From positions 1 to 31,350 of the forward strand of contig USBY01000016.1 in the NCBI GenBank assembly GCA_900553015.1: a stretch of 31,350 nucleotides of DNA. The letters run 5' to 3'. The notes beneath the pieces are model-generated. The model was not told the origin of the DNA. It ran no database searches and was given only the letters and a program-made list of their open reading frames with translations. How positions within the stretch are numbered: position 1 is the stretch's first letter; each line of letters opens with the position of its first letter. The stretch comes from an uncultured Clostridium sp. (lineage in GTDB: Bacteria > Bacillota > Clostridia > TANB77 > CAG-508). Position numbers and translations under genes: made by a program. Shown in pieces: positions 7,629 to 15,457 of the stretch.

Positions 7629-8660
7629 TTGAAAACAAAATATATAAATTTAAAAGAAGAATATAATGTAGAAAAAATAAAAGAAGCAGCACAAGATATA
7701 CTGAATGGAGAATTAGTAATATTCCCAACAGAAACAGTATATGGAATAGGTGCAAATGCATTAAATGATAATGCTTGTAAAAATATTTTTAAAGCAAAGG
7801 GAAGGGCAGGTGATAACCCTTTAATAGTACATGTAAATAATGTAGACATGATTAAACAACTCGTAGAAGAACCAAATGAAGTAGAAAAAAAATTAATTAA
7901 TACTTTTTGCCCAGGACCATTTACACTAATATTAAAAGCTAAAAATATAATTCCTAAATCTGTTACAGCAGGACTAGATACTGTTGGAATAAGAATGCCT
8001 TCAAATAAAATAGCAAATAAATTAATAGAATATGCAGGTGTTCCAATCGCAGCACCAAGTGCTAATGTATCTGGTAGACCAAGTGGAACAAAAATAGATG
8101 ATATATTAAAAGAATTTGATGGCAAGGTTTCAACTATTATAGATGATGGAATGGTAGATATAGGCTTAGAATCAACTGTAGTTAGAGTTATAGATAATAA
8201 GGTAAGAATATTAAGACCTGGTAAAATAACTAGAGAAAATATAGAAAAATTAGGAATAGAAGTAGAAATTGATAAAAATATCCTTGGAAAATATGATGGA
8301 AAAGAAAAAGTACTATCACCAGGTATGAAATATAGACATTATGCACCTAATACTAAATGTATGATGGTATATAGTAAAAATGAAGAAGCTATGGTAAATA
8401 AAATAAATGAGCTTATTCAAGATAAACAAGCATTAGTAGTATGTAGAGATAAAAATTTTGATAAATATGATACTAAAAATAAAATAAAGATGGGTAACTC
8501 ATTAGAAGAAATGGCACATAATATATTTTCTATATTAAGGCAAGTTGATAATTACAATGTAGATATTGTAATTATAGAAGGTATGCAAAAAGATGGTTTA
8601 GGATTGGCCTTAAATAATAGATTATTACGTGCATGTGAATATAATTATTTAGAAATATAG
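7629..8660 (+). CDS. ywlC: Threonylcarbamoyl-AMP synthase, Sua5/YwlC type
   Basis: 343 residues: an N-terminal YrdC/TsaC domain (about 8-205) plus the C-terminal Sua5 domain (about 230-343), the long bacterial form. It makes threonylcarbamoyl-AMP from threonine, bicarbonate and ATP, the first step in t6A modification at position 37 of ANN-decoding tRNAs. Motifs seen: FPTETVYGIGANA, KGRAGDNPL (the usual KxRPxxNPL with Ala for Pro), SANVSGRPSGT, and PGMKYRHYAP opening the Sua5 domain. The start is TTG with AGAAGGTG upstream. It stands alone between two non-native-looking genes. No missing parts were seen. Confidence 0.93.
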   Translation: MKTKYINLKEEYNVEKIKEAAQDILNGELVIFPTETVYGIGANALNDNACKNIFKAKGRAGDNPLIVHVNNVDMIKQLVEEPNEVEKKLINTFCPGPFTLILKAKNIIPKSVTAGLDTVGIRMPSNKIANKLIEYAGVPIAAPSANVSGRPSGTKIDDILKEFDGKVSTIIDDGMVDIGLESTVVRVIDNKVRILRPGKITRENIEKLGIEVEIDKNILGKYDGKEKVLSPGMKYRHYAPNTKCMMVYSKNEEAMVNKINELIQDKQALVVCRDKNFDKYDTKNKIKMGNSLEEMAHNIFSILRQVDNYNVDIVIIEGMQKDGLGLALNNRLLRACEYNYLEI

Positions 8661-8700
8661 TTTTGGTGTCCTTGTCGGGATTTAGGGTCGTTCCTTTTTT
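8661..8700 (-). repeat. Interspersed intergenic repeat, copy 1
   Basis: On the minus strand it reads GGAACGACCCTAAATCCCGA followed by CAAGGACACC, flanked by an A-run. Related copies lie at 10954-10980 and 21844-21865, with a shorter variant at 16657-16683. It begins directly at the ywlC stop codon. Confidence 0.7.
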
Positions 8701-8727
8701 ATTATAATTGATATAAATTTTAAACAG

Positions 8728-8765
8728 AAAAACTGGTTTACTTATTATAAAGTGAACCAGTTTTT
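8728..8765. terminator. Bidirectional terminator between ywlC and the 8784 gene
   Basis: AAAAACTGGTT and AACCAGTTTTT arms (8728-8738 and 8755-8765) extend inward through TAC/GTG to enclose a short AT loop. The A-run and T-run flanks suit termination in both directions for the convergent genes. Confidence 0.85.
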
Positions 8766-8783
8766 CTTAAATCAAGTCAATGT

Positions 8784-9554
8784 TTACTTGATTGGTTTGG
8801 ACTCTAATTTTTGTGATTCAGCTAATTGATATTTGTTTTTTATTATTTTATCATCAAAAACATAATCTGCTGTATCATGGACAGGAATAATTTCTGCACC
8901 TACTACAACTTTTTGGTATACGGGCACAAGTTTAGCTTTCCCATCTAATAGCTCAGAAAAAAGCTGAAATTTATCTTCTTCAGATAATTCTTTCCCTTTT
9001 TTCTTTGAGTATTCTACCGCTTGACTGAAAGGATAAAACGTGTTCTCTAAAGAAAATCCTCTTCTACAAAGATCATCCCATTCATCAATGAGTCTAGTTA
9101 CAATCAAAGATAAATGATTGTAGTTATTGAATAGCTTAGGGTTACTAAGCCTATTTTTTATGAGGATTTGTTGTAAACAATACGTTTTAGTATTGTAGTC
9201 ATTTGCTTGTTTTGCAAATGTTTTATTATATTGGCTTTCAAATGAAAGTGGCTCTTCTTGAAGTCTTTCGAGAGCATCGAATATCTTCTGGATAGAAGAT
9301 AGGTCCTCCTTCGTTAGCTTTTGAGAATGACTTACATTTTTTGCAATTTCCTGAGTAACATGTATTACCATTATTGGAAAGAAGGATTTTACACCTTTTT
9401 CAATTGTTATTTCAGCATTTTTCTGCAATGCTCTGATCATTGGAACCAAAGGCTTTGCACAAGGCTTTTTTAAATCTTCGCCTTTAATTATTCTTTTTAC
9501 GAAATAGTCGAGTTCAGCTATTGCCCGCGTTGTAGTCTCGTTAAAATTATTCAT
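8784..9554 (-). CDS. Unknown cytoplasmic protein, foreign-looking single-gene unit
   Basis: 256 residues from the ATG at 9554, chosen because AGGAGG lies seven bases upstream; an in-frame ATG at 9599 lacks a ribosome site. Family not recognised. It is mostly helical and charged, with no signal peptide or membrane segment. A helical core (about 10-190) includes a conserved-looking LIDEWDDLCRRGF stretch near 173-185. The C-terminal fifth is beta-like (KLVPVYQKVVVGAEIIPV). GC is about 32 percent at 9061-9120 (19 of 60), above native neighbours, and codon use is more mixed. It shares the terminator at 8728-8765 with ywlC. With the genes at 6752, 21302 and 30223 it forms a class of isolated, compositionally odd genes. 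Confidence 0.8.
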   Translation of the reverse strand: MNNFNETTTRAIAELDYFVKRIIKGEDLKKPCAKPLVPMIRALQKNAEITIEKGVKSFFPIMVIHVTQEIAKNVSHSQKLTKEDLSSIQKIFDALERLQEEPLSFESQYNKTFAKQANDYNTKTYCLQQILIKNRLSNPKLFNNYNHLSLIVTRLIDEWDDLCRRGFSLENTFYPFSQAVEYSKKKGKELSEEDKFQLFSELLDGKAKLVPVYQKVVVGAEIIPVHDTADYVFDDKIIKNKYQLAESQKLESKPIK

Positions 9555-9761
9555 ATTTTTCCTCCTGTTTTGCTTACTGTTATTGTGAAAGCTGTACAAA
9601 CTGTGTGTTTACATAAAAATGATATCATAATTAAGACAATTTTGCAACTCAATATATTTTTCAGTAAGACTTAAAATATTTTATTTAACCAAAAGTAGAC
9701 AGGACAACTAAAATAATATATAATATAAATGTACTAAGAAATTAAGGAGTGATTTATATAA

Positions 9762-10376
9762 ATGAAGAAATTTGATGATGGTAATATCCAAATTCAATAT
9801 AGTGACGAGAATGAGCCGTGTGTGCTCGAACTTATGAACCAAGTACTAATTGCGTATGAAACTATCACAAGTTTATTTAAATTAAAAAATTATGACAGAA
9901 AAATTATAATCTACTTATATAATAGTGTAGAAGAATTACATAAAGAAGTTTTTGGTGAAAAAAGAGAAGAATGGGAAGTATCATTAGAAGGTGAAGATGG
10001 AAATTTAAAATTAGTAACACCATTAAACCCAGGAAATGTTCATTCATATAGTGATATTATGAAAATAGCACAAAAATCTGTTGCAGATATGATTTTAGCA
10101 GATAATTTTGATGATATTCCTAATTGGTTAGATATTACAACATATCTTTTCGGATTAAATGACGCAAAGACAACTTATTCGTATCAAAAATTAAATATTA
10201 ATGATATTAAATCTTTTAGTGATGCATATTTTATTACATTATCATTAATTAATATATATGGAATTAACAAAATCATAAAAATATATAAAAAAGCAAAAAA
10301 TTATAACAAGATTTTAAACGCATCAGATAGCGAAATTAATAATAAAATAATTAAATATTATGCAGAAGCAGTATAA
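9762..10376 (+). CDS. Peptidase_MA-like protein lacking zinc ligands (probable pseudo-peptidase)
   Basis: 204 residues, cytoplasmic. The N-terminal half matches the layout of Peptidase_MA-like gluzincins: RKIIIYLYNSVEELHKEVFG (46-65), a second strand region with PLNPGNVHSYSDI, a helix IAQKSVADMILADNF (102-116), then IPNWLDITTYLFG (119-131). In active members the helix holds HExxH and the next motif is P-x-WLxEGxAxY. Here the helix reads KSVAD and the motif LDITTYL, so all three zinc ligands are absent while the surrounding scaffold remains. I infer a non-catalytic binding or structural role. The start has AAGGAGTG upstream; a hairpin terminator follows. No frameshift, so loss of ligands looks ancestral rather than recent decay. 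Confidence 0.65.
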   Translation: MKKFDDGNIQIQYSDENEPCVLELMNQVLIAYETITSLFKLKNYDRKIIIYLYNSVEELHKEVFGEKREEWEVSLEGEDGNLKLVTPLNPGNVHSYSDIMKIAQKSVADMILADNFDDIPNWLDITTYLFGLNDAKTTYSYQKLNINDIKSFSDAYFITLSLINIYGINKIIKIYKKAKNYNKILNASDSEINNKIIKYYAEAV

Positions 10377-10381
10377 ATATT

Positions 10382-10430
10382 AAAACTCATAGATTAAATA
10401 TGTTATAACGTAATTAATCTATGGGTTTTT
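10382..10430 (+). terminator. Intrinsic terminator after the Peptidase_MA-like gene
   Basis: AAAACTCATAGATTAA (10382-10397) pairs with TTAATCTATGGGTTTT (10414-10429), with one G-T pair, and ends in a T-run. The loop is 16 bases. Confidence 0.8.
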
Positions 10431-10462
10431 GTTTTGTCGAAAAAAGTCAAAAAGTAAAAAAA

Positions 10463-10491
10463 TTGACGAACGAAAATGCTTGCTTTTATAA
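10463..10491 (+). promoter_or_regulatory. Candidate sigma-A promoter for the DUF6514-like gene
   Basis: TTGACG (10463-10468), 17-base spacer, TTATAA (10486-10491), about 80 bases before the start codon. The spacer begins AACGAAAATGC; no full LexA-type box was found. Confidence 0.45.
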
Positions 10492-10574
10492 GGTTATAGG
10501 TATACAGTAGAACATACAAGCTAAAATTCTTTACGATTTTAACTTAAGAAAAGAAAGGAAGGGGTAATAAACAA

Positions 10575-10883
10575 ATGAGTAAAAGATTTTGTGGAGGGAT
10601 ATTTTTTGATCCAAAGTTAATGATTGAATTAGGAGTAGAACATCCAGTGAGTTTGCTGTATTATTTAACCTATGAGAATAAAAGCTATGGAATAGAAATA
10701 GTAAAAATTCAATATAATGAGGATTCAAAAATGACAAGAGAAGTAGGAAACATAGACGACATATCAGAAAATGAGACTGAAGTAATTTCAATTATAGATA
10801 AGTTAAAAGAAAACTATGTTACACCTATCGTAATGAAAGATATAATAGAGGATATGAAATACGAGATTACCCCTATACAATAA
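10575..10883 (+). CDS. DUF6514-like small protein
   Basis: 102 residues, soluble. It resembles the small clostridial DUF6514 proteins in its YGIEIVKIQYN strand (38-48), a following acidic ISENE segment with (V/I)xxIIDKL helix, and the near-terminal VTPIVMKDIIED motif (82-93). The function of that family is not known to me; members are often found near SOS or housekeeping genes. The start has AAGGAAGGGG upstream. A short hairpin and T-run directly after the stop (about 10884-10914) end the transcript. The assignment is by pattern recall, so moderate confidence. Confidence 0.65.
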   Translation: MSKRFCGGIFFDPKLMIELGVEHPVSLLYYLTYENKSYGIEIVKIQYNEDSKMTREVGNIDDISENETEVISIIDKLKENYVTPIVMKDIIEDMKYEITPIQ

Positions 10884-10914
10884 CAACTAGAACTTAAGTT
10901 TTGGTTGTTTTTTT
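10884..10914 (+). terminator. Intrinsic terminator after the DUF6514-like gene
   Basis: CAACTAGAACT and AGTTTTGGTTG arms (with G-T pairs) followed by a run of seven T. Confidence 0.65.
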
Positions 10915-10953
10915 ATGCTTAATTAGATATAATAGATATGCAAAATAACAGGG

Positions 10954-10980
10954 AAAAAAGGAACGTCCCCAAATCCCGAT
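10954..10980 (+). repeat. Interspersed intergenic repeat, copy 2
   Basis: AAAAAAGGAACGTCCCCAAA followed by TCCCGA. Same core as 8661-8700 (inverted) and 21844-21865. The ribosome site of trmB (TGGAGG) begins right after it, so this copy lies in the trmB 5' leader. Confidence 0.7.
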
Positions 10981-10992
10981 TGGAGGAATAAA

Positions 10993-11658
10993 ATGAGAAT
11001 TAGATTTAAGCCATGGGCAAGACCGGAATTAGAAGCTTGCAAATTTTATATAGATAATCCAGAAGATTATAAAGGAAAATGGAAAACAGCTTTTAAAAAT
11101 ACAAATAATCCAATACATTTAGAACTTGGATGTGGTAAAGGTAACTTTATATCACAAATAGCTTTACAAAATCCAGATATAAACTATATTGCCATAGATT
11201 TAGTAGATGCTATGTTAGGACTAGCTAAGAGAAATGTAGAACAAGAATTTGAAGCCAACCATAAAGAGCCAGACAATGTTATTCTTACTAGATTTGATAT
11301 AGAACGAATTTTATTAATAATGAATAGTAATGATAATATAGAAAGGATTTATATTAATTTTTGTAATCCTTGGCCTAGAGGAAAACATAGAAAGAAAAGA
11401 TTAACACATACAAGGCAATTAGAAAAGTATAAAGAATTTTTAGTAGCAGGTGGAGAATTACATTTTAAAACAGATGATGATGATTTATTTGAGTCTAGCA
11501 TAAACTATTTTAAAGAGAGTGGTTTTGAAATTATAAAACTAACCTATGATTTACATTCTGAGACCGATTGGGAAGACATCCAAACAGAACATGAAAAAAT
11601 GTTCTCAGAAAAAGGAGTAAAGATAAAAGCTTTAATAGCTAAATTAACCAAAAAATAA
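10993..11658 (+). CDS. trmB: tRNA (guanine-N7-)-methyltransferase
   Basis: 221 residues, usual length. It methylates N7 of G46 in the tRNA variable loop using S-adenosylmethionine. Motifs: LELGCGKGNFI (SAM-binding loop, about 46-56), AIDLVDAMLGLAKRN, the catalytic/tRNA-binding NFCNPWPRGKHRKKRLTH (about 124-141; the common bacterial form is NFSDPWPKxRHxKRRL, so Cys-Asn replaces Ser-Asp), FKTDDDDLFE and a C-terminal TEHE. The start has TGGAGG upstream. Its stop overlaps the first possible ispG start, so trmB and ispG are one operon. The repeat at 10954-10980 forms part of its leader. Confidence 0.93.
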   Translation: MRIRFKPWARPELEACKFYIDNPEDYKGKWKTAFKNTNNPIHLELGCGKGNFISQIALQNPDINYIAIDLVDAMLGLAKRNVEQEFEANHKEPDNVILTRFDIERILLIMNSNDNIERIYINFCNPWPRGKHRKKRLTHTRQLEKYKEFLVAGGELHFKTDDDDLFESSINYFKESGFEIIKLTYDLHSETDWEDIQTEHEKMFSEKGVKIKALIAKLTKK

Positions 11659-11669
11659 TGGAGGATGTT

Positions 11670-12734
11670 ATGTATAAAAGAACTGAAACTAGACCTATAA
11701 AAGTTGGTAATGTGCAAATAGGTGGTCAAAACAAAGTAATTATTCAATCTATGACAAATACTAAAACAAAAGATGTAGCGTCAACAGTTAAACAAATATT
11801 AGAATTAGAAAAAGCTGGTTGTGAAATAATACGTGTTGCATGTTTAGATATGGAAGATGCAAAAGCAATAAAAGATATAAAAGAACAAATACATATACCA
11901 ATAGTAGCAGATATTCACTTTGACTATAAAATTGCAATATGTGCTATAGAAGCTGGAGTAGACAAAGTAAGAATTAATCCAGGTAATATTGGTGGTAAAG
12001 AAAAAGTAAAAGCAGTTGTAGATAAGTGCAAAGAATACAATGTTCCTATAAGAATAGGAGTTAATGCAGGATCTTTAGAAAAAGACTTGTTAGCAAAGTA
12101 TGGTGGTAAGCCTACAGCAAAAGCAATGGTAGAAAGTGCAAAAAGGCATGTACAAATATTAGAAGATTTAGATTTTTATGATATAGCAATATCTTTAAAG
12201 GCTTCTAATTTAGACTTATGTATAGAAAGCTATGAAGAGGCAGCTAAAACTTTTAAATATCCATTACATTTAGGAATAACAGAAGCTGGAACAGCATTTA
12301 GTGGTACTATAAAATCAAGTATTGGACTTGGAATTTTATTAAGAGAGGGAATAGGTGATACAATAAGAGTTTCTTTATCAGATGATCCTATAGAAGAAAT
12401 TAAGGTTGTAAAAGAAATATTAAAAGATTGTAATTTGAATAATAATGTTCCAACATTAGTTTCATGTCCTACTTGTGGTAGAACACAAATAGATTTAATA
12501 CCAATGGCAAAAGAAGTGGAAGAATTTTTACAAACTATAAATAGTGATATAACTGTTGCTGTTATGGGATGTGCAGTGAATGGACCAGGAGAAGCTAGTA
12601 ATGCAGACATAGGCATTGCTGGTGGAATAAAAGAAGGTTTATTATTTAAAAAAGGAAAAATAATTAGAAAAATTCCTCAAGAAAATATTGTAAATGAATT
12701 AAAAGAAGAAATATTAAAAATGATTGAAGGTTAG
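11670..12734 (+). CDS. ispG: 4-hydroxy-3-methylbut-2-en-1-yl diphosphate synthase (MEP pathway)
   Basis: 354 residues from the ATG at 11670, which has GGAGG at 11660-11664; the in-frame ATG at 11658 overlaps the trmB stop and has no site of its own. The enzyme reduces 2-C-methyl-D-erythritol 2,4-cyclodiphosphate to HMBPP using a [4Fe-4S] cluster. Seen: IQSMTNTKTKDV near the N terminus, VADIHFDYKIA, VRINPGNIGG, the cluster motif CPTCGRTQIDL and the third cysteine in GCAVNGPGEA with its following Glu. It is the short (bacterial, no insert) form. The unknown gene downstream overlaps or abuts its end, continuing the operon. Confidence 0.96.
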   Translation: MYKRTETRPIKVGNVQIGGQNKVIIQSMTNTKTKDVASTVKQILELEKAGCEIIRVACLDMEDAKAIKDIKEQIHIPIVADIHFDYKIAICAIEAGVDKVRINPGNIGGKEKVKAVVDKCKEYNVPIRIGVNAGSLEKDLLAKYGGKPTAKAMVESAKRHVQILEDLDFYDIAISLKASNLDLCIESYEEAAKTFKYPLHLGITEAGTAFSGTIKSSIGLGILLREGIGDTIRVSLSDDPIEEIKVVKEILKDCNLNNNVPTLVSCPTCGRTQIDLIPMAKEVEEFLQTINSDITVAVMGCAVNGPGEASNADIGIAGGIKEGLLFKKGKIIRKIPQENIVNELKEEILKMIEG

Positions 12735-12738
12735 ATTA

Positions 12739-13677
12739 TTGAAAATAAAAGAATTATTAAAAAGAATAAATGAAGATCCTGAATATACTAGTTTAGATGA
12801 ATTAAGTATGATAAAAAAAGCTTATATAGAAATTGGACTAAATAGAACTTTTAGTCCTGTATATTATTTTGGAAATACAAAAACTCAACAAAAAATATAT
12901 AGTTTATCTAGAAATAAGATAAAAACAGTAGATAAAGCTGATCAAAGAACTATTATATGTTATTCTTTAGCAAGACAATGTCAATTTTTATTTACTGAAT
13001 TAGGTTATGATTGTTATGTTGAACATGTAGAAGGAGATAATCATGTATTTAATTCTTTAGTATTAACTAGTGGAAGAAGTATTCATTTTGATTTACAGAA
13101 TGATTTAGAGTATATTCAAACTGGAAGGAAAACTCGTTTTTTTGGAACATATAATGAAGATGCACCTTGGGTATATGTAGTTCCTGAAGAACTTCAAATG
13201 AAAATAGATAAAAATATACGATATCCTAACGAACGAGGAATTTATAATGATGATAAGATAGAAGAGGTAGAAAAGAATATAGCTGGTATGTCAATATCTG
13301 ATAAAATGGAAAAATTATTAACTAATCCTGGCATTATAGAAATGACTAAAGATACACAATTTATGCAAAAATATGCATTTTTTTATAAAATGATTGACAA
13401 AAATTTTGAAGGGAATATGTGGCAAAAAGTATTTATAATTCCATGTAAAATTAAGGATGATTATACTAGCATTATATATGTTAAAGATAAAGCTTATAAA
13501 CAAGCATTTATTTATTCAGAAAAAAATAAAAGATATATGAAAGTTTCTTTAGAAAAAATTCCAGAATTAGAAGAACAAGGATTAAAAATTGGTATTCAAG
13601 GTAAAGAATTTGGAGTTAAATTATTAAAAAGAGAGATAAAAGAAAAATTGAAAGTGCAAGAAAACACAGGGAGATGA
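12739..13677 (+). CDS. Unknown protein with a possible transglutaminase-like Cys-His-Asp domain
   Basis: 312 residues from the TTG at 12739, chosen because GAAGG lies eight bases before it; another TTG at 12724 overlaps ispG. No signal peptide. Residues about 65-135 show ICYSLARQCQFLF (Cys74) at the start of a helix, GDNHVFNSLV (His102) on a strand, then SGRSIHFDLQNDLEYIQTG (Asp118) on the next strand. This order and spacing fit the Cys-His-Asp triad of transglutaminase/papain-like folds. The remainder (from about 170) is a helical then beta-rich domain, which I do not recognise. It is in an operon with trmB, ispG and the following peptidase E-like gene. Enzyme activity is an inference. Confidence 0.6.
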   Translation: MKIKELLKRINEDPEYTSLDELSMIKKAYIEIGLNRTFSPVYYFGNTKTQQKIYSLSRNKIKTVDKADQRTIICYSLARQCQFLFTELGYDCYVEHVEGDNHVFNSLVLTSGRSIHFDLQNDLEYIQTGRKTRFFGTYNEDAPWVYVVPEELQMKIDKNIRYPNERGIYNDDKIEEVEKNIAGMSISDKMEKLLTNPGIIEMTKDTQFMQKYAFFYKMIDKNFEGNMWQKVFIIPCKIKDDYTSIIYVKDKAYKQAFIYSEKNKRYMKVSLEKIPELEEQGLKIGIQGKEFGVKLLKREIKEKLKVQENTGR

Positions 13678-13681
13678 TAGT

Positions 13682-14344
13682 GTGAAAAAGGCAGTTATAA
13701 TTGGTGGAGGAGAAATTGGAAGAAAAGGCACAGAATATGAAACACAAAAAATAGATAAAGAGATAGTAAAACTTACGAACAAACAATCGCCTAACTTTTT
13801 GTTTTTAGGTTTTGCTAATGTAAATCATATTGAATCTTATTTTAGAGTTATAAAAAGAAATTATAGAAACCTAGGTTGTATTTGTAAAACTATTCTTAAA
13901 AAAGAATTAAACAATCGAGAATTAATTTTAGAGAGATTTAATAATGCTGATATAATTTATATGGGCGGAGGAAATACATTAGAATTAATGCGAATTTTAA
14001 AACAATTTGATATGATTTCTCTATTAGAAGAGGCTTATAATGATGGAAAAGTAATTTGTGGTCTTAGTGCCGGAGCAATAGCTATTTGTAAATATGGGTT
14101 ATCTGATGCAAGAAAATATAAAGAATTTAAACTAACTAAAGTAAAGGGAATTGGTTTAGTTGATTTACTAGTATGTCCTCATTATAATTTAGATGGAAGA
14201 GAAGAGGAATTAGAAAGAATTATGAAGCGAACCAAAGATGTACAAGGAGTAGGTCTAAAAAATTTACAAGCATTAAAAATTATAGATGGTAATATAAGCA
14301 TAATTTCTGATTCAAATGATGATAAAGTAAAGTTTATAAATTAA
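13682..14344 (+). CDS. Peptidase E-like serine peptidase (family S51)
   Basis: 220 residues. S51 peptidases (PepE, cyanophycinase relatives) are cytoplasmic serine peptidases; PepE cleaves Asp-X dipeptides. Seen: VIIGGGEIG at the N terminus, MGGGNTLELM (94-103), the nucleophile elbow CGLSAGAI with Ser129, and CPHYNLDGRE with a candidate catalytic His167. The start is GTG, with GGGAGATG upstream, four bases after the previous stop, so co-translated with it. Whether it is a dipeptidase or another S51 member cannot be decided here. Confidence 0.85.
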   Translation: MKKAVIIGGGEIGRKGTEYETQKIDKEIVKLTNKQSPNFLFLGFANVNHIESYFRVIKRNYRNLGCICKTILKKELNNRELILERFNNADIIYMGGGNTLELMRILKQFDMISLLEEAYNDGKVICGLSAGAIAICKYGLSDARKYKEFKLTKVKGIGLVDLLVCPHYNLDGREEELERIMKRTKDVQGVGLKNLQALKIIDGNISIISDSNDDKVKFIN

Positions 14345-14355
14345 TATATTTAAGC

Positions 14356-14384
14356 TTGCCAATAAAAAAATACTAATATATAAT
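14356..14384 (+). promoter_or_regulatory. Sigma-A type promoter for pta-ackA
   Basis: TTGCCA (14356-14361), 17-base spacer, TATAAT (14379-14384), 48 bases before the pta start. Confidence 0.65.
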
Positions 14385-14431
14385 TGAAGAGGCGATAATT
14401 CTTAGCCAACAAAACTAAAAGGAGGATTAAA

Positions 14432-15439
14432 ATGGCTTTTATAGATGAAATAAAAAATAGAGCAAAACAAGATATAAAAAAGATAGTACTTCCAGAATCA
14501 GATGACGATAGAACATTAAAAGCTACATCAGAAGTATTAAAACAAAAATTTGCAGAAATAATATTAATAGGAAATAAAAATAAAATATTAGAAAGAGCAA
14601 AAGAACTTAGTCTAGATAACATAGAAGAAGCAGAAATTGTAGATCCTAATAATTCTGAAAATTATAATGAATTTGTAGAACAATTTTATGAATTAAGAAA
14701 ACATAAAGGAATGACAATAGAAAAAGCAAAAGAATTTATGTTAGATAATATTTATTTTGGAATGATGATGGTTAAACAAGGTTATGCAGATGGATTAGTT
14801 TCTGGAGCTGTTCATTCTACATCAGATACTTTAAGACCAGCACTTCAAATATTAAAAACAGCACCTGGCACTAAATTAGTATCTGCTTTTTTTATGATGA
14901 TTGTGCCTAATTGTACATATGGAGAAAATGGAGTTTTCTTATTCTCAGATAGCGGTTTAAATGAAAATCCAGATAGTGATGCATTATCTGAAATTGCTAT
15001 ATCATCTAGTAAAAGTTTCGAACTATTAACAGGTAAAACACCTAAAATAGCAATGCTTTCATATTCTTCACATGGTAGTGCAAAATCTGAATTAACAGAA
15101 AAGGTAATAAAAGCAACAAATTTAGTAAAAGAAAAAGCTCCAGACTTATTAGTAGATGGAGAATTACAATTAGATGCTGCAATAATTCCAGAGGTTGCAG
15201 AATATAAAGCTAAAGGAAGTCCTTTAAAAGGTGAAGCAAATATTTTAATTTTCCCAGACTTAAATGCTGGAAATATAGGTTATAAACTAGTTCAAAGGCT
15301 TGCAAAAGCAGAAGCATATGGTCCACTATGTCAAGGTATTGCAAAACCAGTTAATGATTTATCAAGAGGTTGTAGCAGTAAAGACATAGAAGGCGTTGTA
15401 GCAATTACTGCTGTACAAGCACAAGAACAAGATAAATAA
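14432..15439 (+). CDS. pta: Phosphate acetyltransferase
   Basis: 335 residues, the short single-domain form typical of clostridia. It converts acetyl-CoA and phosphate to acetyl phosphate and CoA in the cytoplasm. Seen: KIVLPESDDDRTLKA at the N terminus, YFGMMMVKQGYADGLVSGA (CoA/active-site region), SYSSHGSAKS, DGELQLDAA, and the closing NIGYKLVQRLAKAEAYGP motif. The start has AAGGAGG and a clear promoter 48 bases away. It is followed after 18 bases by ackA, the standard acetate-producing pair that yields ATP in fermentation. Confidence 0.97.
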   Translation: MAFIDEIKNRAKQDIKKIVLPESDDDRTLKATSEVLKQKFAEIILIGNKNKILERAKELSLDNIEEAEIVDPNNSENYNEFVEQFYELRKHKGMTIEKAKEFMLDNIYFGMMMVKQGYADGLVSGAVHSTSDTLRPALQILKTAPGTKLVSAFFMMIVPNCTYGENGVFLFSDSGLNENPDSDALSEIAISSSKSFELLTGKTPKIAMLSYSSHGSAKSELTEKVIKATNLVKEKAPDLLVDGELQLDAAIIPEVAEYKAKGSPLKGEANILIFPDLNAGNIGYKLVQRLAKAEAYGPLCQGIAKPVNDLSRGCSSKDIEGVVAITAVQAQEQDK

Positions 15440-15457
15440 ATTTATTGGAGGTTTTTT

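Noticed and set aside
7562..8125. 187-residue minus-strand frame across ywlC
   Set aside because: Antisense to a complete Sua5-family gene; low-complexity Ser/Phe-rich translation typical of a shadow frame.
12230..12616. 128-residue minus-strand frame inside ispG
   Set aside because: Antisense shadow of a conserved enzyme.
14350..14622. Minus-strand frame of 90 residues overlapping the pta start
   Set aside because: Overlaps the pta promoter and coding start; composition is that of an antisense frame.
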